64,000 bases of DNA from Siminovitchia fordii DSM 16014 = CIP 108821 (GCF_000374565.1 NZ_KB894701.1:1-64000); one strand, 5' to 3'. Numbered from the stretch's first letter, positions 48,818 to 59,425 are shown. Program-made: numbers and translations. The notes: generated from the letters alone by a model not told the origin.

Positions 48818-50488
48818 CTAAACGCTCCTTTTACCCTTTCCCTGAAGCAAGTCGTTAAAAACGAAATCATGTCCATTATTACTTATCAATGCCTTTTTCA
48901 GCACTTCTTCGATTCTGTTTACTGGAATAATTTTAACACCATCAACGCTTCCAAGAATCGAACGCATGTTATCAGCCGGAATGAAAACTGTCCGTGCCCC
49001 GGCTAGTTTTGCAGCCTTTACTTTTGCCAAAACTCCACCCACCGGTTTGACATCGCCTTGAATACCGATCTCTCCCGTCATGGCCATTGTATTATCGACC
49101 GGGATTTTATAAATGGCAGAATAAATTCCGACAGCCATAGCAATTCCTGCTGAAGGACCATCAATCGGAATGCCGCCGGGAAAATTCACATGTATATCAT
49201 ATTGATGCGCAGGTACCCCCATTGACCTGAGTACCGTGAGGACGTTTTCCAATGATCCCTTCGCCAGGCTTTTTCTTCTGATCGATTTTCCTTGTCCATT
49301 GATGCTCTCTTCCTCAACGATTCCCGTAATGTTGATGGTCCCCTTTTCTTGAGCAGGAATGACCATCATTTCTATTTCCAGAAGGGCTCCGCTATTGGGT
49401 CCTGTTACCGCCAAACCGTTAACAATCCCTATGCAAGGATTTTTAGCAATCTTTTTCTCATATTTGGGAACCAATTGGCTCGCTTCAATAATCCATTCAA
49501 CATCAGCGTCAAGTATTTGTTTTCTTTTTTCGGTAATGGCCAAACCTGCAGCAATTTGAATCATATTGACCGCTTCTCTCCCGCTTGAAGCATAAGAGGC
49601 CAGTGTGGTTAAACCGGAGTCATGAATTGTAAGCTCGACTTTGCTGGCAGCTTTTTCCGCCACGCTTTTGATTTCATCGCGCTCAAGTTCCCGGAAAAAA
49701 ACTTCCATACAGCGAGATCGGATGGCTGGCGGAATTTCACTGGGTGTCCTAGTTGTAGCACCGACAAGTCGGAAGTCAGCGGGAAGGCCTTTTTGAAAAA
49801 TATCGTGGATATGTGTTGGAATTTGATTGTTCTCTTCGCTGTAATAGGCACTTTCCAGAAAAACCTTGCGATCTTCCAAAACTTTCAGCAGTTTATTCAT
49901 CTGAATAGGATGGAGCTCGCCGATTTCATCTATGAACAATACTCCTCCATGGGCATTGGAAACAGCTCCTTGCTTTGGTTGTGGGATACCTGCCTGTCCC
50001 ATTGCTCCTGCTCCTTGGTAAATCGGATCATGGACCGATCCTATCAAAGGGTCTGCAATACCCCGTTCATCGAAGCGGGCAGTCGTTGCATCCAACTCAA
50101 CAAAAACCGCAGATTGGCGAAAAGGGGATCTTTCGTACTTCTTGGCTTCCTCAAGGACCAACCGAGCGGCAGCGGTTTTCCCAACACCAGGAGGCCCGTA
50201 AATAATGACATGTTGCGGGTTTGGACCGCATAGTGCAGCTTTTAAAGCCTTGATTCCGTCTTCCTGCCCTACAATATCGTCAAAGCTCGAAGGCCGTACC
50301 CGCTCGGATAAAGGTTCAGTGAGCTTGATCGAGCGCATCCTTCTCAATTGTTCCATTTCTTTTTTAGATTCCTTGTCAATGGTTACCTTTTGCGATCTTT
50401 GATTTTTTAACAGGTTAAAAAAATACAGCCCTATGACTGTTCCAAAAAACAACTGAATGAATAAGATGACGGCAGTCCAATTCATCAT
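48818..50488 (-). CDS. lonB: Lon-like ATP-dependent protease LonB
   Basis: LonB is a forespore-expressed Lon-type protease in Bacillus. The 556-residue protein starts with a transmembrane helix (VILFIQLFFGTVIGLYFF), then an AAA+ domain with [16 protein letters not shown] and GVLFIDEIGELHP, then a Lon protease domain with IDGPSAGIAMAVGIYSA and GVLAKVKAAKLAGA. It lacks the LonA N-terminal substrate domain. A start one codon later is equally possible. It lies between clpX and lonA, as in B. subtilis. Confidence 0.95.
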   Translation of the reverse strand: MMNWTAVILFIQLFFGTVIGLYFFNLLKNQRSQKVTIDKESKKEMEQLRRMRSIKLTEPLSERVRPSSFDDIVGQEDGIKALKAALCGPNPQHVIIYGPPGVGKTAAARLVLEEAKKYERSPFRQSAVFVELDATTARFDERGIADPLIGSVHDPIYQGAGAMGQAGIPQPKQGAVSNAHGGVLFIDEIGELHPIQMNKLLKVLEDRKVFLESAYYSEENNQIPTHIHDIFQKGLPADFRLVGATTRTPSEIPPAIRSRCMEVFFRELERDEIKSVAEKAASKVELTIHDSGLTTLASYASSGREAVNMIQIAAGLAITEKRKQILDADVEWIIEASQLVPKYEKKIAKNPCIGIVNGLAVTGPNSGALLEIEMMVIPAQEKGTINITGIVEEESINGQGKSIRRKSLAKGSLENVLTVLRSMGVPAHQYDIHVNFPGGIPIDGPSAGIAMAVGIYSAIYKIPVDNTMAMTGEIGIQGDVKPVGGVLAKVKAAKLAGARTVFIPADNMRSILGSVDGVKIIPVNRIEEVLKKALISNNGHDFVFNDLLQGKGKRSV

Positions 50489-50805
50489 ATTCCCTCCTGA
50501 TCACTTCTATTTCGCATATGGGTAGTATCTCCGTACAAGATCAGGAATAAACGAAATATTTATGGAACAAAAACACAAGGACTGTAGGTACAGGCTAATT
50601 AGAAAATTCGGAAGGATTCACAACAGTTAATAGGACGGTTCCCAAGGAACAGACAGCTCCTCTGCCTTCAAAGGAAATCAACTTGGCCCTTTAACCGAAG
50701 TAACTTCAACAGGCTCTAGAAGCGAAACCCGGCGGTAGTACATCAATGACTGCCGCACTAGAGTTTTATCTATCGCAGCTGACCATCTCCCTTTTGAGAG
50801 ACAAC
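50489..50805. other. Interval between lonB and clpX
   Basis: About 315 nt without a supported gene; it should contain the lonB promoter (forespore-specific in B. subtilis), which I could not assign by eye. Confidence 0.45.
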
Positions 50806-50840
50806 AAAAAAATCCAGGAAGCTGTCTCCCTCCTGGATTC
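50806..50840 (-). terminator. clpX terminator
   Basis: AATCCAGGA/TCCTGGATT hairpin followed on the minus strand by TTTTTTTG, 7 nt after the clpX stop. Confidence 0.92.
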
Positions 50841-50846
50841 TTTAGA

Positions 50847-52100
50847 TTATGCAGTTCCTTTTAACACGGTTCCGTCTTCAAGAACAAGCTTTGGCGGCTT
50901 ATCGTCAAGCACCGAATCTTTCGTAATGATACATTTCTTAATATCTTCACGTGACGGAAGATCATACATGATATCGAGCATGATACTTTCAATGATGGAG
51001 CGGAGTCCACGTGCACCTGTCTTCCGTTCGATGGCTTTTTTGGCAATCTCACGCAGAGCGTCTTCTTCAAAGTCAAGTTCGACATTATCAAGCTCCAACA
51101 TTTTTTGGTACTGTTTGACTAACGCGTTTTTCGGTTGTGTCAATATTTGAACAAGTGCTTCTTCATCAAGCTGTTCCAGACTTGCAATGACAGGCAGACG
51201 GCCGATGAATTCTGGAATCAAGCCAAACTGTAAAAGGTCTTCAGGAAGAACCTTGGATAAAAGTCCTTTTTCTTCAAGCTCTTCCGGCTTATTATCTGAG
51301 CCAAAGCCGATCACCTTCTGTCCCAAGCGGCGCTTAATGATTTGCTCAATCCCATCGAAAGCTCCACCGCAAATGAAGAGAATGTTTGTTGTATCCACTT
51401 GGATGAATTCCTGATGAGGGTGCTTACGTCCACCTTGAGGTGGAACACTTGCTGTTGTTCCTTCGAGAATTTTCAATAACGCCTGCTGAACACCTTCACC
51501 TGAAACGTCACGGGTAATTGAAGGGTTTTCGGATTTCCGGGCAACTTTATCTATTTCATCAATATAAATAATGCCTCTCTCGGCTTTTTCCACGTCATAA
51601 TCCGCGGCCTGAATCAATTTTAAAAGGATGTTTTCAACATCTTCACCTACATAGCCTGCTTCGGTTAACGAAGTGGCGTCCGCAATTGCGAACGGAACGT
51701 TTAGAATACGGGCAAGCGTTTGCGCAAGAAGTGTCTTACCACTCCCAGTCGGCCCTATTAAACAAATATTACTTTTGGATAATTCGACATCATCAATCTT
51801 ACTGTTGGAATTGATCCGCTTATAATGGTTATAAACGGCAACAGCAAGCGCTTTCTTTGCCTGCTCCTGCCCGATGACATAATCCTTCAAAATTTCACGG
51901 ATTTCACGGGGCTTTGGAATATCTTTGAATTCTAATTCCTCTTCTGTACCAAGCTCTTCTTCAACTATTTCCGTACAGAGTTCAATACACTCGTCACATA
52001 TATATACACCTGGTCCAGCGACCAGTTTACGGACCTGCTCCTGAGTCTTTCCGCAAAAAGAACATTTCAGCTGTCCTTTTTCTTCATTAAATTTAAACAA
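50847..52100 (-). CDS. clpX: ATP-dependent Clp protease ATP-binding subunit ClpX
   Basis: ClpX unfolds substrates and feeds them to ClpP. The 417-residue protein has an N-terminal C4 zinc domain (CSFC and CDECIELC), Walker [16 protein letters not shown], Walker [10 protein letters not shown], and the pore loop region GYVGEDVE. Length matches the family (about 420). It follows tig, as in B. subtilis. Confidence 0.97.
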   Translation of the reverse strand: MFKFNEEKGQLKCSFCGKTQEQVRKLVAGPGVYICDECIELCTEIVEEELGTEEELEFKDIPKPREIREILKDYVIGQEQAKKALAVAVYNHYKRINSNSKIDDVELSKSNICLIGPTGSGKTLLAQTLARILNVPFAIADATSLTEAGYVGEDVENILLKLIQAADYDVEKAERGIIYIDEIDKVARKSENPSITRDVSGEGVQQALLKILEGTTASVPPQGGRKHPHQEFIQVDTTNILFICGGAFDGIEQIIKRRLGQKVIGFGSDNKPEELEEKGLLSKVLPEDLLQFGLIPEFIGRLPVIASLEQLDEEALVQILTQPKNALVKQYQKMLELDNVELDFEEDALREIAKKAIERKTGARGLRSIIESIMLDIMYDLPSREDIKKCIITKDSVLDDKPPKLVLEDGTVLKGTA

Positions 52101-52293
52101 TGAACTCTCACCCCTTTTAATAACTATACCTTAGCTTCAATTGCAAAGTTGCAGGTGTTAAATAGTTATGTATTGCATTGTAGCATATTTCATGAACAAA
52201 TATACACTTTTTCGCTCAGTATAGGTGATTAATTATTTTATTGAATGGCAGTAAAGATTATTATGTATGGGAGCCTGTACCTCTATTTATTGT

Positions 52294-52325
52294 AAAACAA
52301 GGCACGTGAACCCGCGCCTTGTTTT
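52294..52325 (-). terminator. tig terminator
   Basis: AAAACAAGGC/GCCTTGTTTT perfect 10-bp stem with a 12-nt loop, T residues following on the minus strand, about 40 nt after the tig stop. Confidence 0.9.
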
Positions 52326-52365
52326 TATCATATGTTGAGTTTTACAACGTTATGTTTGTTATATA

Positions 52366-53655
52366 TTATGCACTAGCAGCTCTGTTTTCAACAAGGAAAT
52401 CGACTGCCTTTTGAATTTTGAGGTCTGCTTTGATATGGTCGGCATTGCCTCCGAACGCTTTTTTAATGTCTTCAACAGACATGCTGTACATATCGGCCAT
52501 TTTTTGAAGCTCTTTATCCACATCTTCTTCACTAGGCTCAAGGTTTTCAGCTTTTGCAATCGCCTCAAGCGTCAGATTCATGCGGACACGTTTTTCAGCA
52601 TCTTCTTTCATTTGGTTCTTAAGAGCTTCTTCGTCCTGTCCTGAGAACTGGTAGTAAAGGTCCAAGTTCATGCCCTGCATTTGAAGGCGTTGTTCGAACT
52701 CTTTCATCATGTTCTTCAGTTCATTTTCCACCATCACTTCAGGAAGATCGATCTCTGCATTTTCTGTTGCTTTTTCAACCAAAGAGTCGCGAAGCTTATG
52801 ATCTGCCTCATGTTCTTTATCCTTTGTCAGGCGTTCCTTGATGGAAGCTTTCAATTCATCAAGTGTTTCAGCTTCCTCGTCAACGTCTTTTGCAAATTCA
52901 TCGTCGAGCTCAGGAAGTTCTTTTGTTTTGATTTCGTGAACTTTCACTTTGAACACAGCTGGCTTTCCTGCCAATTCTTCCGCATGGTATTCTTCAGGGA
53001 AAGTAACAGATACTTCTTTTTCCGCTCCAGCTTCTACACCTACAAGCTGTTCTTCAAATCCAGGGATAAAGCTTCCTGAACCAAGTTCAAGCGAATAGTT
53101 CTCAGCCTTGCCGCCTTCGAACGGCTCACCATCGACAAATCCCTCAAAATCGATTGTCACTGTGTCGCCTTCCTTCGCTTCGCCGTCTTCCTTAACTACG
53201 AGCTCAGCTTGGCGCTCCTGAAGAGTTTTTAATTCATTTTCCACATCTTCATCTGTCACTTCTGTATCGATTTCTTCGCCTTCAAGGCCTTTATAATCAC
53301 CAAGTTTCACTTCCGGTTTCACAATTACTGTTGCCTTGAAGATCAACTCTTTACCTTTTTCCATTTGCTCGATATCAATTTCAGGCTGATCAACCGGCTC
53401 GATGCCTGCTTCTTCCACAGCAGAAGTATAAGCCTCCGGAAGAATCGCATCCAACGCATCCTGGTAAAGGGATTCTACACCGAAACGTTTTTCAAAAAGT
53501 GAGCGGGGAATCCTTCCTTTTCGGAAACCCGGAATATGTACTTGCTTTACAACTTTTTTGAATGCTGTATCAAGCCCCTTATTAACAGTTTCCTGATCCA
53601 CTTCTACTGTAAGGACTCCTTTATTACCCTCTAACTTTTCCCATTTTGCTGACAT
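52366..53655 (-). CDS. tig: Trigger factor (ribosome-associated chaperone)
   Basis: Trigger factor binds the ribosome exit tunnel and shields nascent chains. The 429-residue protein has the ribosome-binding signature [20 protein letters not shown] (about residues 35-55), the FKBP-type prolyl isomerase domain ([20 protein letters not shown]) and a helical C-terminal arm domain. The start [10 protein letters not shown] at 53655 follows TTGGAGG; five extra upstream codons are rejected. clpX lies downstream. Confidence 0.97.
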   Translation of the reverse strand: MSAKWEKLEGNKGVLTVEVDQETVNKGLDTAFKKVVKQVHIPGFRKGRIPRSLFEKRFGVESLYQDALDAILPEAYTSAVEEAGIEPVDQPEIDIEQMEKGKELIFKATVIVKPEVKLGDYKGLEGEEIDTEVTDEDVENELKTLQERQAELVVKEDGEAKEGDTVTIDFEGFVDGEPFEGGKAENYSLELGSGSFIPGFEEQLVGVEAGAEKEVSVTFPEEYHAEELAGKPAVFKVKVHEIKTKELPELDDEFAKDVDEEAETLDELKASIKERLTKDKEHEADHKLRDSLVEKATENAEIDLPEVMVENELKNMMKEFEQRLQMQGMNLDLYYQFSGQDEEALKNQMKEDAEKRVRMNLTLEAIAKAENLEPSEEDVDKELQKMADMYSMSVEDIKKAFGGNADHIKADLKIQKAVDFLVENRAASA

Positions 53656-53742
53656 ATTTATTACCTCCAACTACATATCTTCGATAAATCTCTTATGTAA
53701 ATCTTATTTATTTGATCTTACAATGGATGGCATAACCATTAT

Positions 53743-53771
53743 ATTATAACATATGTTTTCAACTATTTAAA
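53743..53771 (-). promoter_or_regulatory. Candidate tig promoter
   Basis: TATAAT (53743-53748) preceded by a 17-bp spacer and TTTAAA (53766-53771) on the minus strand; the -10 is perfect, the -35 is weak. Confidence 0.5.
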
Positions 53772-53782
53772 GGGAAGAAATA

Positions 53783-54772
53783 TTAAACAGTCGAAGGTGA
53801 ATGCTGTTCAAGATCAAATACAAAGGAAATGGCATGATCCAATTCGGATGGATCCACTTGGAATTTTTTGGCTGTCTTTTCATTACTCCAATTCTCTCCG
53901 TACATCTCATGCCCAAAAGCTCTGTATGCTGCCGCCCACAGTGCAGGATTGCCGGGAGTAAATTCAAAGGGAAACAATAGAAATTGATGCCGGCGGATCA
54001 TTTCCATCAATTGCTCAAGCAATACAGGGTTCTCATTTTCCAGCTCTTCATCCAATTTGGCAATGACAGCCTGATAAAGGGGCATCTCCATCAAATCGGG
54101 AAGTTCAGCGGGAATAAATTCACCGTCATAATCAAACTTCTTTACTTGTACAGGCGATTGTATTTGATGCTCCATTAATACATTCAATGCGGCAGTCTGT
54201 AAAAACGGATGAACCTGGCTGTCCTTCAAGAGATTCATTAAAGAATCCTTGTATGGATGAATATTTTTATCCGCCAAACCGCTTATAAATACTAATTGTT
54301 CCCTAAAATCACCTTTTTTAAGGTCGGCTCCAGCAGAAGCTCGGGATATGCCGCTTGAATCCTCTTCATTATTCAAAGTCCTCTTACTGAACTTTAATAA
54401 TGTTTGATAATGCTCCCGTTTTGCCGGCGGAACATGCTGCTCTTCAAAAAGGGTTTCCAACGTATGAACAACCTCGTCATGCAAATTTAATTGAATCAAT
54501 ATCATCAAGTAAAGATCGATGAGTTCATAATAATCACCGATACCTTTATGAAGCATGTCCTCCGTTCTTTCTTTCGCCTTTTGATAATCGCCGCTTTCGT
54601 AATAAGCTACCGCAAGAGCCATATCGATTTCATCGTCTTCATGGTCGATTTCCCTTGCCTGTTCAAAAAAATGCGCCGCTTCTTCAAATTGGCGGTCATT
54701 CAATCGTTCCATTCCAAATTGAAAAAGTCGTTTTTTTAACCCTGGAAATATAATGATGTTATCTTTTTTCAT
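53783..54772 (-). CDS. ysoA: TPR-repeat protein YsoA
   Basis: The 329-residue protein has tetratricopeptide repeats in its N-terminal third (RLNDRQFEEAAHFFEQAREI; ALAVAYYESGDYQKAKERTE) and a C-terminal region with GNPALWAAAYRAFGHEMYGE. No enzymatic motif is seen; a scaffold role is likely but the function is not known. Location upstream of tig is the same as ysoA in B. subtilis. Confidence 0.9.
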   Translation of the reverse strand: MKKDNIIIFPGLKKRLFQFGMERLNDRQFEEAAHFFEQAREIDHEDDEIDMALAVAYYESGDYQKAKERTEDMLHKGIGDYYELIDLYLMILIQLNLHDEVVHTLETLFEEQHVPPAKREHYQTLLKFSKRTLNNEEDSSGISRASAGADLKKGDFREQLVFISGLADKNIHPYKDSLMNLLKDSQVHPFLQTAALNVLMEHQIQSPVQVKKFDYDGEFIPAELPDLMEMPLYQAVIAKLDEELENENPVLLEQLMEMIRRHQFLLFPFEFTPGNPALWAAAYRAFGHEMYGENWSNEKTAKKFQVDPSELDHAISFVFDLEQHSPSTV

Positions 54773-55048
54773 AATAATACCCTTCCTGATAGCAGAACGA
54801 GCTCAACCTTTTAATGTAAATTAGTTTAGCATGTGGTTCTTTGAAAAACAAACATCAGGAAAAACCTGATTTGATAAGAAGGAATATTTCAAATTTTTAT
54901 AGAATATATGTAAATATGTGTAGGACAAAATAAAACAATTTTTTCGTTCTCTTACTTATACCCTTTTTGTCCAATGCTTAATCATAGAGACCATTTTATT
55001 TATTGGCAAGGCAGCCTCGTAATATAAACGGGAAAGGAGTGGTACTAA

Positions 55049-56236
55049 CTGGGTCATGCACTGAAAGGTGTCAAGGTGTTGGATCTGTCAAGAGTACTTG
55101 CGGGCCCCTATTGTTCGATGATTTTGGGTGACTTGGGAGCAGAAGTAGTAAAAGTGGAAACTCCTGATGGAGGTGATGACACAAGAAAATGGGGGCCGCC
55201 ATTTCAAAAGGGGGTCAGCGCCTATTATTTGTGTGCAAACCGAAACAAGAAAAGCCTGACAGTGAATTTAAAATCACCCGAAGGAAAAGACATCATCAAA
55301 AAGCTTGTCAAAGAAAACGACGTGGTTATCCATAATTTTAAGACTGGGACGATGGAACGTCTCGGACTCTGTTACGAAACCCTTAAAGGCATTAACCCCA
55401 GCATTATTTTTTGTTCCATTACAGGATTCGGCGAAACCGGCCCCTACAAAAACTTGCCTGGCTACGATTTTATCATTCAGGCAATGAGCGGTTTCATGAG
55501 CATAACGGGTGATAAAGATTCCGGTCCCCAAAAAGTCGGAATTGCTATTACTGATGTATTGACAGGCTTATATGCTTGTATTGGAATTCAAGCAGCCCTG
55601 TTTGAACGCGAACGTTCAGGACTCGGACAAAAAATTGACATAGCTTTATATGACAGTGCGGTCAGTGCTCTAATCAACGTCGCAAGTAATTTTTTAATGT
55701 CAGGGCAAACCCCAGAGCCTTTGGGGAACAGCCACCCTAATATTGTTCCGTATCAAACTTTTCAAACTAAAGACAGCGATATTGTGGTTGCTGTCGGCAA
55801 CGACCGACAATTTGCGGTTTTATGCCGACTAATGGGACTTACAGATTTAGCGGACGATCCAAGATTTGCAACCAATCCAAAGCGAGTGGAGAATCGGGAA
55901 GTACTTGTACCCATTTTACAAAAACGGATGATGGAAGAAGGTTCCGATGAGTGGATCCGTTCTTTCCGTGCAAACAACATTCCGTGCGGTCCGATACAAA
56001 CTGTAAATGAATTAGAGACTGATCCACAGCTTCAAGAAAGAGACATCGTTCATTCTATTGACCATCCAACTGCTGGAAAAATCAGACTGATCGGTAGCCC
56101 GTTAAAGCTTTCACGAACCCCTGCAAAAGTACGGTATTACCCGCCAGATGCTGGAGAACACACAAATGAGATTTTGATGGAACTCGGATTCGATGAAGAC
56201 TTAATCGGATTTTTAAGGAAAAACAAAATCATTTGA
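55049..56236 (+). CDS. Family III CoA-transferase (CaiB/BaiF type)
   Basis: The protein (about 395 residues) moves CoA between carboxylic acids; family III enzymes form an interlocked dimer. Typical segments are VLDLSRVLAGPYCSMILGDL, VVKVETPDGGD, LNLKSPEGKD-type NLKSPEGKD, and GYDFIIQAMSGFMS with the catalytic Asp expected in the TDVLTGLYA region. The conserved N-terminal LKGVKVLDLS is coded before the first GTG (55076), so the likely start is a CTG at 55049, 8 nt after AAAGGAG. It is followed 15 nt later by an acyl-CoA dehydrogenase, suggesting joint activation and oxidation of an organic acid; the substrate is unknown. Confidence 0.88.
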   Translation: MGHALKGVKVLDLSRVLAGPYCSMILGDLGAEVVKVETPDGGDDTRKWGPPFQKGVSAYYLCANRNKKSLTVNLKSPEGKDIIKKLVKENDVVIHNFKTGTMERLGLCYETLKGINPSIIFCSITGFGETGPYKNLPGYDFIIQAMSGFMSITGDKDSGPQKVGIAITDVLTGLYACIGIQAALFERERSGLGQKIDIALYDSAVSALINVASNFLMSGQTPEPLGNSHPNIVPYQTFQTKDSDIVVAVGNDRQFAVLCRLMGLTDLADDPRFATNPKRVENREVLVPILQKRMMEEGSDEWIRSFRANNIPCGPIQTVNELETDPQLQERDIVHSIDHPTAGKIRLIGSPLKLSRTPAKVRYYPPDAGEHTNEILMELGFDEDLIGFLRKNKII

Positions 56237-56251
56237 CGAGGGGTGTTGTAA

Positions 56252-57445
56252 TTGAATTTTGACTTTAGCGATGAACAAATCATGTTAAGAAAAACTGTGC
56301 GGAATTTTGTAGACAAGGAAATTATGCCTCATATTGCCCAATGGGATGAACGAGGCGAATTTCACGCTGAAGTTATTACAGATTTGGCTCGCCTTGGTTT
56401 GATGGGAGTCTGCATTCCGGAAAAATATGGCGGAAGTGGAATGGACTATAATTCCCTAGCTATTGTGTGTGAAGAGCTGGAGAGAGGCGACACGGCTTTT
56501 CGAACAGCCGTGTCTGTACATACCGGGTTAAACAGCATGACCCTGCTTCAATGGGGTACGGAGGAACAGAAACAAAACTATCTTGTTCCACAGGCAAAGG
56601 GTGAAAAGATTGGGGCTTTCGGATTGACGGAGCCTAATGCAGGTTCGGATGTGGCCGCACTTCAATCGACTGCTGTTAGGGAAGGCGACTATTATATACT
56701 GAATGGGCAAAAAACGTGGATTTCCCTTTGCGATGTAGCCGATCACTTCCTTGTTTTTGCATATACTGATAAAAGTAAAAAACATCATGGGATTTCGGCC
56801 TTTATTGTGGAAAGGACAATGGAAGGTTTCTCCTCTAAAGCAATCAAAGGAAAATTAGGAATCCGGGCAGGAAACACAGGTGAAATATTTTTTGAAAATA
56901 TGAAAGTCCCCAAAGAAAACCTGCTTGGAGAAGAGGGGGAAGGTTTTAAAATTGCCATGTCGGCATTGGACAACGGGCGCTTTACGGTTGCTGCAGGTGC
57001 TTGTGGGCAAATCATGGCCTGTCTGGAAGCAAGTGTCACATACTGCCATGAGCGGGAAACCTTCGGCAAAAAAATCGGTGGGCATCAGCTCGTCAAACAG
57101 ATGATTGCCAACATGGAGGCTGGGCTTCAAATGAGTCGGCTGCTTGTGTACCGTGCAGGAGAGTTAAAAAACAAAGGTGTAAGAAACACAAGAGAAACAT
57201 CTCTTGCCAAGTGGCAAGCCTGTGATTTCGCCAATAAAGCGGCAGACGACGCCGTTCAAATTCACGGAGCCTACGGATATTCAAACGAATATCCGGTGGA
57301 ACGATATTTAAGAAATTCGAAAGCGCCAGTAATATATGAAGGAACACGCGAAATCCATACAATCATGCAGGCTGATTATGTCCTGGGCTACCGTGAAGAT
57401 AAACAACTGAACAAAATGCTGCCTCCGTGGCCGTTTGAAGAATAA
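56252..57445 (+). CDS. Acyl-CoA dehydrogenase
   Basis: The 397-residue flavoprotein oxidises an acyl-CoA to the enoyl-CoA. Family signatures are GAFGLTEPNAGSDVAALQS, GVCIPEKYGGSGMDY, and the C-terminal QIHGAYGYSNEYPVERYLRN plus YEGTREIHTI, where the catalytic Glu lies. The start is TTG 56252 after GAGGGGTG. It pairs with the upstream CoA-transferase gene. The exact acyl chain (short, branched or glutaryl) cannot be fixed from this reading. Confidence 0.92.
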   Translation: MNFDFSDEQIMLRKTVRNFVDKEIMPHIAQWDERGEFHAEVITDLARLGLMGVCIPEKYGGSGMDYNSLAIVCEELERGDTAFRTAVSVHTGLNSMTLLQWGTEEQKQNYLVPQAKGEKIGAFGLTEPNAGSDVAALQSTAVREGDYYILNGQKTWISLCDVADHFLVFAYTDKSKKHHGISAFIVERTMEGFSSKAIKGKLGIRAGNTGEIFFENMKVPKENLLGEEGEGFKIAMSALDNGRFTVAAGACGQIMACLEASVTYCHERETFGKKIGGHQLVKQMIANMEAGLQMSRLLVYRAGELKNKGVRNTRETSLAKWQACDFANKAADDAVQIHGAYGYSNEYPVERYLRNSKAPVIYEGTREIHTIMQADYVLGYREDKQLNKMLPPWPFEE

Positions 57446-57450
57446 AAAAT

Positions 57451-57502
57451 ATAGCCGTCCTGAAAATTAGGAGAAAGTAAATTTTCTGGGCGGCTATTTT
57501 AA
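57451..57502 (+). terminator. Terminator of the CoA-transferase/dehydrogenase operon
   Basis: ATAGCCG-N-CC and GG-N-CGGCTAT with inner GAAAATT/AATTTTC form a long hairpin followed by TTTTAAAATT, 5 nt past the stop. Confidence 0.82.
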
Positions 57503-57534
57503 AATTAAAAACCCTTAGATGGAATTTACTACAC

Positions 57535-58205
57535 TGATGACCGGGTTTGCCGGAAAGAGCTGATCCCATCATGGGCACTGATCTCCTGCATTGGTTAGCT
57601 TTTTTCGTGATTAGTTAGCGGTTCTCTTAGTAATCGGAGGTTCTATTTAATTATTGATGATCGTTTTTGCGGCAAGTGCAAGTTGCGGGCATTATTTCTC
57701 CCTATTGGTGACCGGTTCTGCCTTGAAAGCGCTAGTTGCGGGCACTTTCCCCACCTATTGGTGACCGGTTCTGACGGCAAACGCTAGTTGCGGGCACTAT
57801 TATCGCCTATTGGTGACCGGTTCTTGCGGAAAACGCTAGTTGCGGGTACGTTTCCCCCCTATTAGTGACCGGTTCTTTCCGCAAGTGTAAATTTCGGGCA
57901 CTATTTCTCCCTATTGGTGACCGGTTCTTGCGGAAAACGCTAGTTGCGGGCACTTTCCCCACCTATTAGTGACCGGTTCTGACGGAAAGCGTATATTACG
58001 GGCACTATTATCGCCTATTGGTGACCGGTTCTTGCGGAAAACGCTAGTTGCGGGCACTTTCCCCTATTGGTGACCGATTCTGACGGCAAACGCTAGTTGC
58101 GGGCACTATTTCCCCTATTGGTGACCGATTCTTGCGGAAAACGCTAGTTGCGGGCACTTTCCCCCTATTAGTGACCGGTTCTGACGGCAAACGCTGATTA
58201 CAGGC
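57535..58205. repeat. Tandem array of about ten 49-53-bp units with alternating A/B types
   Basis: The core GTGACCGGTTCT (or GTGACCGATTCT) recurs at 57708, 57761, 57813, 57865, 57917, 57969, 58021, 58070, 58121 and 58171. Each unit contains AACGCTAGTTGCGGGCAC or a variant. After this, units alternate between TTTCCCC and ATTATCG/ATTTCYC, in step with a preceding TTGCGGAAA or GACGGCAAA, giving a dimer period of about 104 bp. Copies at the left edge (from about 57535) are more decayed. It lies between two convergent genes and encodes no supported protein. Confidence 0.93.
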
Positions 58206-58276
58206 ATCGAACACCTAACTCTATTTAAAAACACATTCTCTTCAATCCACCTTATTCATAATTGAACTATTTGACC

Positions 58277-59425
58277 TTAATGATCATTCTCCACAATATA
58301 GACTCCCCTTTTGGCCATCTCTTGGATATATCTTTCTCCAGGAACTATTTGCTCTGGTGGAAATACCCCTTTTTTGGTAATGGTTCCATCCTCTATCATC
58401 TGAGCGACGACAGAGATTGTATTGGCCGTCGCCCTCGCCATCGCTGTCACTTGGTGGGAGCGATCCTTATAAGTGACCATTTCGTACTCGTAAGTTCTGC
58501 TTCCTGAGTCTGTCTCTCCTTGAACGATTACTCTGAGTAAGACAACATCATCTTTATCTTTTAAGTCCACAATCGGTTGTAAAACTTTCAATAATACATC
58601 ACGAGGCTTTATCTCTTGCCCCGCCATTTCCACGGTATAATCATCACGTGTCAGGTTAAGGTCGACCAAGAGCTTGAACTTTTCACAATGACCGGGATAT
58701 CGAATTGTTTTATATTCCAGGGTTTGAAGGTCTGGAAACGATTTGGAAAGTGTGGAGGTACCGCCCGATGTGTGAAAGGCTTCCAATGGCCCGAATTTAT
58801 CAAAATACACATGTTCCACTTCCGACAATGACGGAATTTCCTGTACCTTCCCATCACGTATCACCAAGGAAGGATCCGTATAATGATCAAAGACTCCTTC
58901 CATTGAGAAAACATGATTATATTCCAAAGGAGGCTCCGGCCGTAGAGGGATTCCTCCTACATACAGCTTGATCGAGTTCAATTTGTTTAATTTGCCGGCC
59001 CCATATCCAGATAATATGTTGATCATACCAGGGGCAACTCCAAGATCCGGAATGATGGTAATGTTGGCGGCTCTCGCTTTCTCATGAAGGGCGAGTACCT
59101 TATCGGTCATATGTCCGATATGCCCTCCCAAGTCAACAGAATTTGTACCCGCCCGAATAGCAGCTTTTGCTACCTCCTCATTAAAAGAATAAAACAAAGC
59201 GTTAATGACAACGTCATACCCCTGAAGGAATTGAACAAGCGCCTGAAAATTTCCTGCATCCAACTGGAAAGCTTTTACTTTTGGAGAACCGACCTTTCTG
59301 CATACAGCCTTCGCCTGATCTAAATTGATGTCCGCCACACCAACCATTCTCACATTTGCCGAACCTGCAAGATCACGCACCGCTTCCTTTCCCATCAGCC
59401 CTGCACCCAATACAGCTATTTTCAA
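58277..59425 (-). CDS. Saccharopine dehydrogenase-like NAD(P)-dependent oxidoreductase
   Basis: The 382-residue protein has an N-terminal Rossmann motif [20 protein letters not shown], a [20 protein letters not shown] segment, and [18 protein letters not shown], all typical of saccharopine dehydrogenase/lysine-dehydrogenase-like proteins that handle amino-acid substrates. The precise reaction is unknown. The start TTG 59425 has AAGGGAGGGAG 7 nt upstream; the ATG nine codons earlier overlaps no good site. Its 3' end faces the tandem repeat array. Confidence 0.85.
   Translation of the reverse strand: MKIAVLGAGLMGKEAVRDLAGSANVRMVGVADINLDQAKAVCRKVGSPKVKAFQLDAGNFQALVQFLQGYDVVINALFYSFNEEVAKAAIRAGTNSVDLGGHIGHMTDKVLALHEKARAANITIIPDLGVAPGMINILSGYGAGKLNKLNSIKLYVGGIPLRPEPPLEYNHVFSMEGVFDHYTDPSLVIRDGKVQEIPSLSEVEHVYFDKFGPLEAFHTSGGTSTLSKSFPDLQTLEYKTIRYPGHCEKFKLLVDLNLTRDDYTVEMAGQEIKPRDVLLKVLQPIVDLKDKDDVVLLRVIVQGETDSGSRTYEYEMVTYKDRSHQVTAMARATANTISVVAQMIEDGTITKKGVFPPEQIVPGERYIQEMAKRGVYIVENDH

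Noticed and set aside
57535-58205. CRISPR array
   Set aside because: The segments between the repeated cores are themselves repeated in two alternating types, not unique spacers, and no cas genes are present.
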